64,000 nt of DNA from Coleophoma eucalyptorum (lineage: Eukaryota; Ascomycota; Leotiomycetes; Helotiales; Dermateaceae). The notes beneath the pieces were generated by a model that ran no database searches, was not told the origin of the DNA, and was given only the letters and a program-made list of their open reading frames with translations. Location: the NCBI GenBank assembly GCA_026120035.1, contig JALRME010000063.1:1-64000 (forward strand). Reading direction: 5' to 3'. The position numbers and the translations under genes were made by a program. Position 1 is the first letter of the stretch; the number at the start of each line of letters is the position of its first letter. Shown here one piece after another: positions 1 to 10,286 of this stretch.

Positions 1-814
1 GCCTATATCCACCTTTCGTACGAGATTCCGTATAGGAATGGAAGTGCTGAATCCATTCTAGGCCTATTTTATTCGTAGTCCAGCCATTATCAGTCGTTGC
101 AATAACCCAATTAGCTGGTAGGTTACATTCTTTGTACCAGTTGGCTAGGTGGTACTGTGCTGCTAGAACGATAAATGGTGGTATAGCCCAGCCTGTAGCA
201 TTGACTCCCTGGATTACTGTAGCCCATTCCCGGTTGCCAGGCTGGGTTAATTTTGCCCTACTACGGCCCTCTGACGTAGTTACTACCATGCCTGCGAATA
301 TAACACCTATCATAAACCCTGTCTCGTCGAAGTTATATATATCCTCATCGATAATAACGTACTTGGCTTTAGTGTTCCATACGAGTGCAAACCACTGGCT
401 TATAGCCTTAGGATCCTCGCATAATGCTCTCTGGTAGTCATACCTACGAGAGAATTGTGTTCGGAGCTCTGGTTGACGTTTTACAAAGTTGTGGGCCCAG
501 AGCTTGCCAACAGGTGGTGCATCGCGTGCTTGTAGGAGTCGATTTGCCATATCTTCAACACCACGAAGCCTAGGTGGAAATGATCGCGTTACTAGCTCTA
601 TTATATATCGTATAATAACCTCCTCCTCTAATTTAGTAAGCTTCCTCGATTTAGGTAGAGTATCACGTCGTGAAGGTTTTCCGACGCGTCGACGAGTTAG
701 GGTCATACGAGGTACGTTATAGACCTGTGCTGTATATCGAACACTTAGATTTTTATCGTTTTTCATAGCTTCGAGGGCTAAGATAAGCCTACTTTCAATT
801 GGGATTGATTCCAT
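1..814 (-). CDS. Fot1/pogo-type DDE transposase, 3' end outside window
   Basis: On the minus strand an open frame runs from an ATG at 814 to the window edge, about 271 codons without a stop. The N-terminus (residues about 5-45) looks like a Psq-type helix-turn-helix. A CENP-B-like HTH follows (about 55-130; DAPPVGKLWAHNFVKRQPEL near 98-117). Then comes the start of the DDE domain with NFDETGF, whose Asp (about residue 163) is the expected first catalytic acid. The later catalytic residues lie beyond the window. In this family the protein binds terminal inverted repeats and cuts and pastes the element in the nucleus. No stop or frameshift is visible, unlike the pogo relics near 25.5, 29.8, 51.3 and 61.8 kb, so this may be the youngest copy. 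The element's terminal repeats were not located. Confidence 0.85.
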   Translation of the reverse strand, partial: MESIPIESRLILALEAMKNDKNLSVRYTAQVYNVPRMTLTRRRVGKPSRRDTLPKSRKLTKLEEEVIIRYIIELVTRSFPPRLRGVEDMANRLLQARDAPPVGKLWAHNFVKRQPELRTQFSRRYDYQRALCEDPKAISQWFALVWNTKAKYVIIDEDIYNFDETGFMIGVIFAGMVVTTSEGRSRAKLTQPGNREWATVIQGVNATGWAIPPFIVLAAQYHLANWYKECNLPANWVIATTDNGWTTNKIGLEWIQHFHSYTESRTKGGYR

Positions 815-974
815 AAGGTAATGTTGATATAATGTAGTGTTAAAGTAAAAAGAGGGTATTTTGGTGGGAAGTGGCCCACTCGCTTATATGGCCCACTCAC
901 TTATAAATCACGTTATGTAGCCTTACTGCAAGTCTTCGATTATAATCGAAGACTCAGAAAAAATATACTGGTGT

Positions 975-2125
975 GTTATTCGATGGCTATCTAATCAACA
1001 CGTCATCGCCAATTCAAGATTGCCGATAGCAACCGATCACACTATGGAAGAGGAGGAAAAAGACGAGGATGAAATTACAACTACTACCCTACCGAACTTT
1101 TCCGAACAGAAAAAGAAGACAGCAACATATGGACCAGCCTTTAGAGAATACACGCTCTATTATAAGGGCGTTTATTTCGAGTTCGCACGAACACTCGACT
1201 CAAATGGCGACGTACGTAGAGAAACCCTCAGAATAACCTGCTTCAGACGTTCTACAACGCCAATTCAAACTTTGATTGATGACTCTCTATTGTTTTGTTC
1301 CCAAGGCCAAGATATCATAACTAAAACCTTCCGCCCACTAGCAAAAACTCAGCGTCATTTCAAACCGTGGACTGAAGCCTCTAGCCGTCGTATTCGGTCG
1401 CTGGATACCGTTGTGCTCGACCCAGATCTGAAGGAAAGTTTCAAAAACGACATGGCTAAATTTCTTCGATCCAAGACTCATAAATGGTGTATTACAACAG
1501 GTATTCCTTAGAGTGGCGGATACCAGTTTTCTGGGCCTCCTGGAACGGGAAAAACTTCATGTATATATGCTTTTGCTGGCCTGTTTGGCCTTAGCATATA
1601 TGTGGTAAATATCCACTCCTGTCCGAGGATGACTTTGCTCAACTCTTTGAAGATCTCCCGCCCCGTTGTATTGTTCTGATCGAAGATGCCGATGCTCACG
1701 GAACTTTACAAGACCGAAAGTCACTAAAAATACGACCAGAGAGCCATTTTACTCCTGATACTCAGGTCTCGTTGTCTACCATCCTTAATACATTTGACGG
1801 CATTGCATCTCATGAGGGGCATATCAAGTAATGACTTGTCACTACAAATTATGCTGAAGATCTAGATGAGGCTCTTACTCGACCTGGGCGTGTAGATATG
1901 CACATTCGGTTCACAAAATTGAAGAAATCTCAAGGAAGGGAGTTTTTCGAGCGTATCTGCGGAAATGACTCGGATTGTGTCGAAAGAATTTTATAGATTA
2001 TGCCCGTCGACGAAATAACTGCAGCCGAGTTGCAAGGCTTCCTTGTTCCTTGTGGAGAAAATCAATAGAAGGCGGTCAAAGAATGGCCAGCATGGCTGAA
2101 GAAGAGAAAAGAGTTATGCTAGGAG
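975..2125 (+). pseudogene. BCS1-like AAA+ ATPase pseudogene
   Basis: BCS1 proteins are AAA ATPases of the mitochondrial inner membrane; fungi also carry expanded paralogs of unclear role. The first part (975-1511) matches the BCS1 N-terminal region and includes YGPAFREYTLYYKGVYFEF. It ends at an in-frame TAG (1509-1511) directly before the Walker A motif SGPPGTGKTS (1530-1560). After a frameshift near 1615 the frame continues with Walker B CIVLIEDADA, then TTNYAEDLDEALTRPGRVD, the sensor and arginine-finger region. Further TAA, TGA and TAG codons interrupt it near 1829, 1994 and 2067. Stops in CAG/CAA-like positions fit C-to-T decay. The order of motifs makes the family assignment firm; function is lost. 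Confidence 0.85.
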
Positions 2126-2257
2126 CAGTGAATGATGATTGTATTTCATATTGAAGGGATACTGTTGGTTTACGTCAGGTAACGTAGTGAGTGATTCTCA
2201 AGTCAAATCAGGTTCAGGTAGTGTTCATAAAGTGTGTAAGTTAATTGATTCAATCTA

Positions 2258-2362
2258 TAGAAGAGAGTGTGAGGCAGGGAGGTATAAGTACCTCCCTCGC
2301 TAATGATACTATATACATGTGACTAGGTCTCGTAATTGACCTATAATGACATTCCGACAGAT
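2258..2362 (+). repeat. About 105-bp interspersed repeat, copy 1
   Basis: The segment from GAAGAGAGTGTGAGGCAG to the ACATGTGACTAGGTCTC region recurs with mismatches at 54648-54754 in the same orientation. It carries no coding signal and may be a short non-autonomous element or solo terminal repeat. Confidence 0.6.
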
Positions 2363-5300
2363 ACTTTGGATAGCCTCAATTGTTGAAAATTAAGTGATAT
2401 ATTGTCGGGGTGATTTGTAACCCAGAAAGTGACCAAAGTTATCGGTAATTATCACTGTCATCTCCTATCGCGATCAACGTCAACATTGATGTCATTGTTG
2501 TTGCCATCAAGCCTCCGATCACTATTGAAGCTTAATTCCGCCTGGTTTGATCCGCCTGTCTTGATCACTCGCAGAGCTATTAGTGATACAGAAAATTTTC
2601 TGAAATAACTTGATTTAATTTGAGCACAGAGCTCCTAAACTAAGAGAAACCTATCTGGACCTGACCATGATCTCCATGATCCGCGGTATCCAATCACGTG
2701 GTACTAAAAACTGTGATCTCCACTTACAGTTCTCTTGCAGTCTTCCCTGCGGGGCCTCAGGCTGTAAGCTGTCGTGTATTTATTCATATTACCTTACTGT
2801 TCTTCTTGCCAGACCCATTTAGTGCCGTCCCAATACTTATTCCTTTGGTAATAGGGATCCCATTCCCATTCTGGTGCTTGTTGATGAGCAAGTATTTTTG
2901 AAGCAGCAGACGATGATTCCGCTGCAGCATTAGACGTGTTTATGCGCACCGGCGGATATTTCTTGTTTGAGAATTGTATGTCGCCAGTCCCTGGGTAATA
3001 GTGAAAGGATGTTGCCTTCTTGGATCCTTTTAGGTTTTTATCACCGAGTACGCCTGAAATATGAACCGGGTCCTCGGTACCGTCGCTACGTTTAGTAGCA
3101 TGCGGATCTCCACTAACTTATTGTAGTAGTGCCAGATGACACCTGTGGCTTAGTATCAGCATATTATCTATGAATGTGAAGGAAACAAGGCTGAAGCTGA
3201 TTTAGACGCTGACTGCATTGTAAAATAGACTTTATATTCTCTATGATTGATGTATTCAAGCCAGACCCGTGTTGTATTCTCTAGACTGAGTCAATCTAAT
3301 TCAAACTCAAATTTATGCGAGTCATCTGCACACTGTTTCAGACTGCCTCACCACACTTTATGAGAATAGAAGTTTCCTAGATACAGTATTTACCACATTT
3401 CCTCTTGATTCAATTACAGATAACAGATATCAGTTTCTCATTTTCAAACCATGTTCTGTCTATTTTCTCGTTGGAGCTCTACAGGCTCATCTTCCACAGG
3501 TGGCACATCTTCTAGGACTAGAATGAATTGGAACAAGTTCTGCTTTGGGAAATTAAATAAACTCGAGGATGAAATTGATAACGGCCGACGTTCAGAGGCG
3601 CCATCACCCCAGAGTAGCAAGTTCGGCAACCAAAGGACGTGGAATATTCCAAATCAGCTTTGATACTATAAAGTCAAAAAAGTAATGTCTTGGTTTCCAA
3701 AGCATGCACAGATCAAAGCTTTATGTGCGGAGGTACTGCAATTTGATTGTTGAATTAAATATATCCTAGCTTGGATTTGACCATACAATAATAAATGTTA
3801 CTGCCAAAGTAGAACTTAAGTTTAAGCTACGGGATGACCAATGAATTAGTCATTCGTTCTCCAACTGCAGACATCGAATTTCGAAACGAGGATAATTCTT
3901 GTGAACTCGCTTTGCACTAGATCCTAAGTTAATAACGTCAACATTTCTTACAGTATCTGATTTGCAAATCCATCTTCTGTCAAATTGTCGGTTTTTTGCC
4001 AAGCAGTCATCTGCGAGTTTGAGCTCGCTGACTCCTTCTTGATCAGCCATTAGTTCAACGTCGGAGATGGACTATCTGCTAGGGTAAATTCTGACTGGTT
4101 CCTGAATCCGCTAGTTCAGTAGCGTGATTTGCATTATGATCACTCCCAAAGAACTCAGTAAAGATATCATCCTGTATCGCATAGTTGAGATCCTTTGCAT
4201 CGAGGCTCATGGATTCTTGTAACTATGATTCTAGAATAGGGTTACAATTGCCGCGTAATTACTTGCACCCTCAGCCAGACACTTTTCGGGATTACAAATT
4301 GTCATGTTTTGGCATTGGATGGTAGCTGATAGGTCTCGATTGCGTTGGCAAGTTCTTTAAAGCTCACCCGTGTGTGCTGTGCCTTACTTTTCAAGCTCTA
4401 ATATCGGTGTCTTTTGGGTTTCGATAAAATGATTTTGTGCTTCGCTGAGTTCTTTGTAATTATTCATTAGATCATCTTGCGTCTTCTATTCCCTGAAATC
4501 TATCTTTGTATAGTTGCATTCGAGCCTCAAGCCCAGTGAGTTGTCCCTCTTCTAACTTTATTTGCTACGCAAATTTTCGTTTCAGCCGACGACGATGCCT
4601 CCCAATCTTCTGCTGTACATCATCAACCTGGAAAATAATGTAATTGGTAGGTCTTCTACTTCGATATATCTGAGAGCTTTGAGCATTTTGCGAGATACGG
4701 TGGGGAAGTTATCTTACGTTTTCAATTTTCATATTGGCAAAATATGCTTATGTCTAAAGAATTGTTGGTTTGTGATATCTTCGAATTAACTTTTCTTGGT
4801 TTTTGGCAATCTGAGATCGCCTAAACTACTTAATATACTTGATACAGTACCTTCATGATGTGACGCTTATGAATCTTCTTGCTTGTTCAGAAACATGACT
4901 ATGCTCTCTCTGGACTTGGAATAGTGATTGCGGCAATCTTACAGTATTATGAATTAACATAGCCTTTCCCATCTGTATCACCTCTGTGGTTCCAGAGTCG
5001 TCCGTGCTGCGCGTCGATGGCAGCGCTGGAACGTTGATGACGACGAAGTCTAGATGACAATGAGGACTGGATGACGACGAAGTCTGGATGACAAGGAGAT
5101 CTGGAGATAGTGGTATATTGATAGCGCCGAAGTACTGACTGATGACAGCGGAATATCGATGACTGCGAAGGGGTTGGTACAAGTGATAGTGACGTGGTTA
5201 AGGTGAACTTGGATTCCGAATTATAGAGCTGAACATGTGGCATGCGATAGAAAAGCACAATTGGATACAGTATTACGGCTTGGGGATAACCAAGCTACCT

Positions 5301-5412
5301 TTTGAAATATTTGAAGACGCATCTAAGGAGTATCAAATTAAAGAAGCGTCGATAAGATATAACCGTATAATAGTCCCGAATTCACCTTTACTCCATTTTC
5401 TCATTGGAAACC
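2363..5412. other. No intact gene; minus-strand coiled-coil relic near 3850-4620
   Basis: I see no supported intact gene here. On the minus strand, between about 4620 and 3850, short open stretches in shifting frames read as charged, Leu/Glu/Gln-rich coiled-coil sequence (for example LEEGQLTGLEARMQLYKDRF) broken by several TAG/TAA codons. This suggests a decayed coiled-coil gene. A 70-codon plus-strand ORF at 3451-3663 starts in a context like that of the gene at 5413 (TTCTCATT...AAACCATG), but I cannot support it as a gene. The rest is AT-rich with no recognisable motif. Confidence 0.35.
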
Positions 5413-6209
5413 ATGTTTAAACATCCCGCAGATAATCATGAATCACAGCCGGAGAAGCGTCGTCGGGCAGATGCCTCTTCTTCAGGACAAATACTACTGT
5501 CTAAGACGGCGAGCAAGCACGGAACTGCCAACATGCCAACAAGGACAAACTCCACAGTAGTAACGGAACCAACACAGCCGCCACCATTGACGTCGACCAC
5601 CCCGTCGGCAACCACATCGGCAACCCAGGCGCCGAAGAGCATATCCACTTTGGGAAAAGACTCAACAGAATCTCCACCAGACATTCAAGTGGATTCCAAT
5701 GTGAAAGCTGGAGATTCGTCATCTCTCAAACCACCACAGGCATCGTCAACTCCCTTGCCTATAAATGGGTGAGTATTTGGGGATTTGATTATGTTATTTT
5801 GGTTTAAGAAGCTCATATAGATTACAGGAAATCATCTCTTCCGAACGGCGGAAACAATCAGCCAATTTCGGATAGTCTATCCTCTGCTCATCACATGCTA
5901 AGTATTGATGACAAGCAAGTGATGCTTCCTCCTAAGCGAAATGAGATGGACGCTGCCAAGGGCGCAATAGGAGGAGACTACCAAACTCATCTTGACGGCG
6001 TTTTGTGGACTGCTGTAGATGCTGCCGAAACCGTCCATAAGCGGAAGGGAATCGATGGTGACAAACCGAAAAAGAAATCGGCTAAACTGACCGCGATCGT
6101 GAGCTTAAACTGCGGCACGAGCGATGAAGCCACTAAAGTCTTTGTCACAATTGCAAAGAATGGTCTGGATACACATTTGGAAGTCACTCAGGAGGGATCA
6201 GAATTTTGA
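5413..6209 (+). CDS. Two-exon gene of unknown function
   Basis: Exon 1 is 5413-5768, intron 5769-5827 (GTGAGT...ACAG, 59 bp) and exon 2 5828-6209; joined they give an uninterrupted 245-aa frame. The upstream in-frame ATG at 5404 is possible, but 5413 (AAACCATG) has the better context. Residues 1-140 are low-complexity and Ser/Thr/Pro-rich with a basic patch near the N-terminus (EKRRRAD). The C-terminal 100 residues are more ordered, with an acidic/basic mix and KKKSAKLTAIVSLNCGTSDEATKVFVTIAKNG-like strands split over residues about 205-235. I do not recognise the family and see no signal peptide or membrane segment. The clean intron and absence of stops in a decayed neighbourhood argue that it is or was recently functional. 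Confidence 0.65.
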
Positions 6210-7104
6210 TATTGTTAAAGGAAATTAAACATCATATGGTTTTGTGTTATGCTAGTAATGATTCAGACTCAAGGTCCCATATTTTTTGAAAGCACGTGCT
6301 TTGCTCGACTGAAACTCTCTCTGCGTGAACTTTATGGGGAAGCAACTTTAGCCGCATCAAATCAGCATTCAGGTTCCATATAAAATTGTAAACTCGTTGC
6401 AGACTAAGTAATGTTAAGTTAACTTACAACTGTAATTGTCAAGTTACTCACTATCACAAAAGCTGTGGGGTATTTCAGACCAATTACTGTAATTACGGCC
6501 GGAGATTCTTCGCATAATAAAGTGGAGTTGTGGATCACAAGAAGCAAACGCTTGATAGTACAGCCAAGATAGGCTTTGTGGAGAACTGTAACCAAGTCAT
6601 CGAGCAGCACTGAAACCTTCTTAATCCGCAGCGCGGGTTCGGCGCCGCGGCACTGTGGCGCTGTACAACAACATGATTCTGTACTCGTAGTGAATTGTTC
6701 CTAGCAGGAATATCTTGCCGAAATTGCGTACTGGAAGCTATCCACATGAGGCAAATTCAAAAGCCGCAATTTTGTTGGACTGAATAAGTTACCTGATCTG
6801 TAAGGGCTAGACTATTGTCCTTCCAAAATGGGTTGCGCGTCGTCTTATGTAAGCGAGATGTGCAAGTGCTCCTTGCCTTTTCCTACATAGCCGTACTAAT
6901 ACTTCGACGATCATTGTTAGGACCACCTGTTAGAGCTTATAAATCCTATAGCATACCAATAATCCTATTTTTCTCCGAGTATCGTTCGCAAATGACAGCA
7001 CCTACTCAGAAATAGCATACTAGAGTAGTCTCTGATGGGGTATGTGGCTACAATGACAAAGGTTGACTGCGGCCAATCAATAAATCGGAAAGCGAGTTGA
7101 GCCG
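6210..7104. other. Intergenic, nothing recognised
   Basis: Only short antisense ORFs without family resemblance occur. I see no repeat, RNA gene or promoter motif I could defend. Confidence 0.4.
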
Positions 7105-7134
7105 GCCTTTACTCCTCTCTTCCATCCCCTCTAT

Positions 7135-7734
7135 TTGAACGATGAAGAGTTGTTGCAAGAAATTCGGGCTCAGAAGATGTCAACACACCGACAGATTATA
7201 TTTCTCGAGGGAAAGGTTAGAGCTGCTCACCGCGAATATGAGGACACAAGAGAATTGCTATATAGCAGCGACATAGCTCGAAATGATCTAGCTTTATCGT
7301 TAACGTCGCTTCGCCGACAGCTGCGGCACGATCAATATACCTATTAGTAATATAGACAAAAAGTAGAGGTCGTCCTCGAACAGAATTAGCAAGACATGGA
7401 CTTGATGTCCCAGAAACTTTCAGCCTATGAGCAGACAGTTGGGCTCCGACCAGATCTAGCCAAAGAACATCGCTATGCACAATCTCCTTGGCTTGAAATT
7501 GCGCCGGTTCTACCTCGAAGAGTGTGCACTCCTGGGTCGGAAGCATCGATTCGGTATGTGGGCAAGCTACCCCAAATCGAAACGATCCAGAGTGAATATA
7601 TTGTGCCGGCACAGGAAAAGCAAGGAAAGCAGGCCAACGGATCCAGATTTTTTTCAGGTATAAGGGATATGTGGATGAAAACGGGATTACAATCACAAAC
7701 GAATGCGAACAGTAGCTTAAAACTTAATAAATAA
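7135..7734 (+). pseudogene. Coiled-coil protein relic with three stops
   Basis: Two open stretches (7135-7347 and 7396-7734) lie in the same frame and are separated only by TAG TAA and, 14 codons later, TAG. Read through, the product is a charged helical protein (RQIIFLEGKVRAAHREYEDT; QKLSAYEQTVGLRPDLAKEH) typical of coiled coils, with a polar C-terminus. The stops fall where CAG/CAA codons would sit, which fits C-to-T decay. The first ATG is not certain: the open stretch begins with TTG, and a stop lies at 7081. No family is recognised. Similar coiled-coil relics occur at 3850-4620 and 8250-8348 on the minus strand. Confidence 0.45.
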
Positions 7735-7739
7735 TTAAA

Positions 7740-9311
7740 ACAATTGAGTCAGTTGATGATTATTGCATTGTATAAAAATATCACGAGGTATAGATACCAT
7801 AGATCAAAAACAATGAAGATATAATAATAAACGATCGTATTTAAGTAGATGGATGCCGGAACAAAGTTAGGTACGATCACCGTGTATGCGTAGACACCTG
7901 GTCCTAGCAATTAGGTTCAAGTAGCCGGCATGTGGTGACTAGAATGTAGTGACTAGGATAAAGTGACAGGATAAAGTGACCAGGGTGTTCGCAAGCTCCC
8001 TGATTGAGTAGGTAGTATGGTTTGAGCAGACTGCCGAGAATCTTGCCATAGTAGAGTAGAGCAAAACACCATGCGATTTCTTTATGAAAACAAGGATCCA
8101 AGATCTTATCTACTATTATCTTCTATACATACTTACTTAGGATTCTTACCGGCTTCCCTCCCCTAGCGTTTTCGCAATAGCATCTATCTTATGATTTGTA
8201 CCCCGCCATTCTATCGGCTACTACGCTAAGTCTCTTCAACAGCATTATACTAGTCTTGCTCGACCTCTATCTGGATATCGTTGAATTTCACCAATGCTTC
8301 CCGTAGTGCCTCTAGTACATATTGAGAGTCGTCTCTTAACGATGCCATTGTATGCTGTATCTACTGATGATATCTGATCTCGAGCCTGAGTCGTCCATTT
8401 CTTTGGTTAACTCTTCAATTCGGTTCGCATAGGTCTAGGAGGTTGCTCGCTTAGCTGCTACTAGTTTCTCCGGAGTCGCGTCTGTCGCTGCTGTTGTGCC
8501 ACTAATACGAAGATCCAGATCACTCGGAACATTCGGCTTGTCTGACAATGGTGATCCAATACTAGTTGACCGCTGGCTAAACCTTGGTATGTCGCACTTT
8601 CAACTACCGTGATCAGTTTGATAGAAAATATGGGGATACTTGCACAAGACTTAAGTATCAAGGACTTTGTATTAGACAAGAAAAAAGTCCAATATCTAGT
8701 TAGTTTTATAGTCGCCTTTCGACGTCTAAACAAGACTCTTGGCCGCTGGTTTGACTCTTCTCCTAAAATCTGTACTCTAACTACGGCCACTTTAGTTACC
8801 TTTGTCCCCTGGCATACCTACTCTACTATTTTGATTGTGTTAATAATCGTTTCTACTTCGTCCCTTGTCATATAACCTGATTCACTAATTAGTATCTACT
8901 GTGTAACTGTCTAGGGTTCTAAGGGAAATTCGAGAACTAAGAGTTCTATATAATGAGCTATGCATTTGCCGGATAGTTTAGCAAGGTATCTTAGCTTGCT
9001 ACATAGGTCCTTGCGTCTAGGAAATCCTTCTGTGTCATCCCCTACAAGCGAAGTGATCCGTAAGCTATAACGGTCGAGAGAATCACGGGCTATTTTAGGA
9101 ATAGGACTTGTATTAGCTATCGTCTACTCTATAGTGAGATCCACTGAACCTTACTAATCTAATGTGTAGAATAGCTAACGAGGGCAAATAGGCATGTAAT
9201 TAGTAACCTCCACTTCCACTAGACTTAATAAAGATGTACTTCCTAAATAATCCTTATAATTGGAGCTAGTCCCCTATAGACAAAAATTGGGCCAATGTAC
9301 CCTACCAATTC
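7740..9311. other. Gene-poor stretch with a small minus-strand coiled-coil relic
   Basis: On the minus strand, 8348 down to 8250 encodes a 32-codon helical peptide starting MASLRDDSQYVLEALREAL, then TAG and more stops. It looks like the 5' end of a decayed coiled-coil gene. Nothing else is recognised. Confidence 0.35.
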
Positions 9312-9743
9312 TTGGATGATCTGGTTCAAGCAACGTTAACGTTCAGTATACACTACGTTAGTAAAGCCTCCTTTGTCAAGAGAAGAGACGGGTTGATAAA
9401 GAAACTAGAACAGCTACGACTATTGACCAATGTAGAAGTGGCTTTAACTATTATCAATCGTGACACACATATCTACGACACCTATAGTTCTATCTCCAAT
9501 GGTCCCTGGACTCGGTTTCTTGAACACATAGTAAGAATTCTTCCTTCGTTCTATTCCCACATACTTACCGACTCATTTAGAAAGATCAATTTCCTGACTT
9601 CCAGCACATACAGTGGCAGCCAGACGACTTTACTACAGACGAGGAGCAAGTTCCTTCGCAGAGTAAAGCACCCCGGAAAAAGAATTCGCAATATTCGGCT
9701 CAAAAACAGCAGCCCTCAGAGAAAGCTTAAGCGAAGGCTCTAG
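9312..9743 (+). CDS. MADS-box-like ORF
   Basis: Residues about 18-60 follow the MADS-box pattern: KASFVKRRDGLIKKLEQL, then LLTNVEVALTIIN, comparable to the K-R-R-x-G-L-x-K-K-A-x-E-L and V-E-V-A-L-I-I-x strand of SRF-type domains. It continues with RDTHIYDTYSS and NGPWTRFLEHI. A MADS domain dimerises and binds CArG-type DNA in the nucleus; whether this short protein does is unknown. The tail is basic (RKLKRRL). The nominal start is TTG, so the true 5' end, possibly another exon, is unresolved. It lies upstream of the chitinase-like gene, and a second ORF with the same fold pattern (12579-12926) lies downstream of it. Confidence 0.5.
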   Translation: MDDLVQATLTFSIHYVSKASFVKRRDGLIKKLEQLRLLTNVEVALTIINRDTHIYDTYSSISNGPWTRFLEHIVRILPSFYSHILTDSFRKINFLTSSTYSGSQTTLLQTRSKFLRRVKHPGKRIRNIRLKNSSPQRKLKRRL

Positions 9744-10286
9744 GCGAAAAATCCAAACGCCAGAGTATGGAAACGGCATATGCAGCTCTAGGTCCTCCAC
9801 CACAACTACTAGATCATCAGGGGTCTTGCTTTACAGAATCCTGATAGTCAGTATGAATTGATAGATTTCGAGAAATCCTACCAACTTCTGCCCTAACCAA
9901 CTTTAGCAGCAACTACAGGGGGTACAAATCTATCACAGCCACCGTATCTGGACCTAAACAGCGCATCCTTGGATCCATACTGTTTATAAGCAGAGTGGAG
10001 TATGCTAGGGATAGGGCGTAGACTTGTTATCTTTCTTATTTCATTGGCTTAGTTTCTTTGGGTTTCTTCGTACGGCCATAATTGTTTTGAATCGGTAGCG
10101 CAAGTTTAAGGCGGCTGTACCTTTTTGGCTTTAAAAAGTCTTATTTAGGCGCCCTTAAACCTGCGAAAGCTATTTCAGCTTGCCTAGTTAGCATTTTTCT
10201 AACATACATATTTTAACCGATAGACTGTACAAACTTCAATTTCACACACCTTTTCTCTTCAAATCTATTCACCTGTAAAGGCAAAA
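9744..10286. other. Intergenic upstream of chitinase-like gene
   Basis: No ORF is recognised. A CT-rich tract (10240-10262) just before the ATG at 10287 is the kind of sequence often seen near fungal transcription starts. I cannot define a promoter. Confidence 0.3.

Noticed and set aside
132..722. Plus-strand ORFs over the first 800 bases
   Set aside because: Antisense to a continuous pogo transposase frame on the minus strand.
4853..5258. Overlapping minus-strand ORFs rich in Ser/His
   Set aside because: They stem from a local GATGACGACGAAGTCTGGATG-like short direct repeat (5036-5170); no family signal.
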